Below are positions 62,674 through 64,000 of a DNA stretch of 64,000 nucleotides, in pieces. Source of the stretch: DASQZK01 sp963771005. GTDB taxonomy: Bacteria; Bacteroidota; Bacteroidia; Bacteroidales; GCA-2748055. A program made the translations under genes and the position numbers. The notes beneath the pieces are model-generated. The model worked only from the letters and a program-made list of their open reading frames with translations, was not told where the DNA came from and ran no database searches. The first letter of the stretch is position 1. The number at the start of each line of letters is the position of its first letter. The stretch covers positions 186,001 to 250,000 of the forward strand of contig CAVYRO010000003.1 in NCBI GenBank assembly GCA_963771005.1, written 5' to 3'.

Positions 62674-64000
62674 ATGAGACCAAAAAACTCCCTTGGAGTC
62701 ATACTTTCACTTTCCCTAATTTTCTTAATAGCCATCTTTTTTGAACGTTGCACGGAAAGGCATACAAAGATCTATGAACCGACATGGGAATCCCTGTCTA
62801 CCCATCCTACTCCGCAATGGTTCAGGGATGCCAAGTTTGGGATATTTATTCATTGGGGAGTTTATGCGGTACCTGCATTTAATGAATGGTATATTGAATA
62901 TATGAGTCCTAAATCCAACTGGGGTCAGTCCCCGCAGGGCCCCCCGTATACAGCGGCCCAGGGTAACCTTAGCGACAGTGCTTTCAAGGCGGGTATAAGG
63001 AAAGGGGCTAATGAATATCACAGGCAGAACTTTGGTGTTGATTTTGAGTATGATTCGTTTATTCCCATGTTCAAAGCAGAAAATTTCCATCCTGATGCAT
63101 GGGCCGATCTATTTATTAAAGCAGGAGCCAGGTATGTTGTAATGACAGCCAAACACGGGGATGAGTTCGCTCTCTGGCCTACCCGGTATACAAAGAGAAA
63201 TGCAATGGACATGGGTCCCCATCGGGACCTGGCTGGAGATCTTTTAAAGGAAGTCCGTTCAAGAGGACTGAAAATGGGCTTCTATCATAATACTACCTAC
63301 TCTTTCTGGGATAAGCGTTTTCCAGGGAGCGAATGGGTGAAATACATGAATAATTCCATAGAAGAATTGGTGGATATGTATCAACCTGATATTCTTTGGG
63401 GCGACGTACCAATAAGTCCTGTTTTTGATGAGAACGGAAAACGAAAACCCCTTTCCGCAGACCATTGGAACAGCAGAGAAGTCATTGCCTATTTCTATAA
63501 TCATTCGAAGAATCCTGATGATGTGGTGACCAATGATCGCTGGGACCTTGATACTTCTATTGCTGCAATTAATTCTGATAAATCGCTTTCCAGGTCTCTA
63601 TGGGCAGAGACTGCCAAAAATTGGACACAACAGGATGGGGCATTTCTGGGCGATTTTCAGACTCCGGAACGCCGCAACATCACTAAGATATTTGACATAC
63701 CCTGGGAAACCTGTGATGCGCTGGATCCAACTTCCTGGGGTTATAATAAACTCACACCGGATGAAGACTATATGACCACAAATGAACTTGTAGATTATCT
63801 GGTGGACATTGTGAGTAAAGGAGGGAATCTTCTTATTAATATCGGGCCAAAAGCCGATGGGACCATTCCGGCAATTATGCAGGACCGCCTGCAGGGCATT
63901 GGAAACTGGCTCGCGGTTAACGGAGAGGGTATATACGGAACCAAACCCTGGAAAGTTTATGGTGAAGGTCCTACTACGGAAGAAGTTGGTTCCTGGGGCA
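62674..64000 (+). CDS. GH29 alpha-L-fucosidase (3' end outside the window)
   Basis: The frame from ATG 62674 stays open to the window end (442 codons). An N-terminal hydrophobic segment (LGVILSLSLIFLIAIFF) is followed by Cys26, a signal or lipoprotein anchor with an atypical lipobox. GH29 hallmarks: WFRDAKFGIFIHWGVYAVPA (His60), YVVMTAKHGDEFALWPT, GFYHN, and PDILWGDVP with Asp244 as the predicted catalytic nucleophile; later DIVSKGGNLLINIGPKADG. It cleaves terminal alpha-L-fucose. The terminator upstream implies its own promoter. Confidence 0.94.
   Translation, partial: MRPKNSLGVILSLSLIFLIAIFFERCTERHTKIYEPTWESLSTHPTPQWFRDAKFGIFIHWGVYAVPAFNEWYIEYMSPKSNWGQSPQGPPYTAAQGNLSDSAFKAGIRKGANEYHRQNFGVDFEYDSFIPMFKAENFHPDAWADLFIKAGARYVVMTAKHGDEFALWPTRYTKRNAMDMGPHRDLAGDLLKEVRSRGLKMGFYHNTTYSFWDKRFPGSEWVKYMNNSIEELVDMYQPDILWGDVPISPVFDENGKRKPLSADHWNSREVIAYFYNHSKNPDDVVTNDRWDLDTSIAAINSDKSLSRSLWAETAKNWTQQDGAFLGDFQTPERRNITKIFDIPWETCDALDPTSWGYNKLTPDEDYMTTNELVDYLVDIVSKGGNLLINIGPKADGTIPAIMQDRLQGIGNWLAVNGEGIYGTKPWKVYGEGPTTEEVGSWG

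Overview
The window looks like the chromosome of a member of the Bacteroidota, probably a marine or anaerobic polysaccharide degrader of the Bacteroidales/Marinilabiliales kind (the order is a guess). Support: two SusC/SusD pairs, three proteins ending in type IX secretion (T9SS) sorting domains of the YPNP/FPNP...KIVKQ type, lipoproteins with Bacteroidota-style signals, moderate GC, and heptamer intergenic repeats. No rRNA, tRNA, CRISPR array, transposase or phage gene was seen.

Layout. (1) 1-630: tail of an AbiEii-type nucleotidyltransferase toxin gene cut by the window edge. (2) 815-20436, plus strand: secreted enzymes (two sialidase-fold proteins, a GH141-like beta-helix protein, a GH42-like unknown, a 1.5-kDa-scale giant multidomain T9SS beta-helix protein of about 1535 residues, a Tat-exported SGNH hydrolase, a GH78-like rhamnosidase with an inserted domain) and one orphan FtsX-type permease. 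(3) 20437-21136: gene-free repeat region between convergent genes. (4) 21137-32812, minus strand: sugar isomerase-like protein, GH141-like beta-helix protein, sodium/solute symporter, sialidase-fold lipoprotein, two tandem paralogues of an unrecognised TIM-barrel-like family, and an S1 sulfatase. (5) 33161-42757, plus strand: a third member of that family, another sialidase-fold protein, a T9SS giant carrying a fourth copy of the family, and a GH99/WbsX-like lipoprotein. (6) 43037-62382, plus strand: a compact uptake operon of FAS1 lipoprotein, SusC, SusD, two more FAS1 lipoproteins, SusC, SusD and a 1281-residue T9SS surface protein, followed by a terminator. (7) 62674-end: GH29 alpha-L-fucosidase, cut by the window edge.

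Working together, the set resembles a polysaccharide utilisation locus: T9SS and lipoprotein enzymes at the surface cut and desulfate a glycan, the two SusCD pairs import oligosaccharides, periplasmic exo-enzymes (GH78, GH29, GH141-like) release deoxysugars, and the SSS symporter and isomerase handle monosaccharides. Fucosidase, rhamnosidase, GH141-like and sulfatase genes together suggest a sulfated, fucose- and/or rhamnose-containing glycan; this is inference. No regulator (HTCS, ECF sigma/FecR, AraC) lies in the window.

The most unusual observations are: a four-copy family with an RDE/RDD motif followed by a CFCxxC cysteine cluster; two approximately 248-bp palindromic elements whose outer arms differ between copies at five positions, all compensated on the other arm; a second 97-bp repeat with an inverted repeat; and three FAS1 lipoproteins interleaved with the SusCD pairs.
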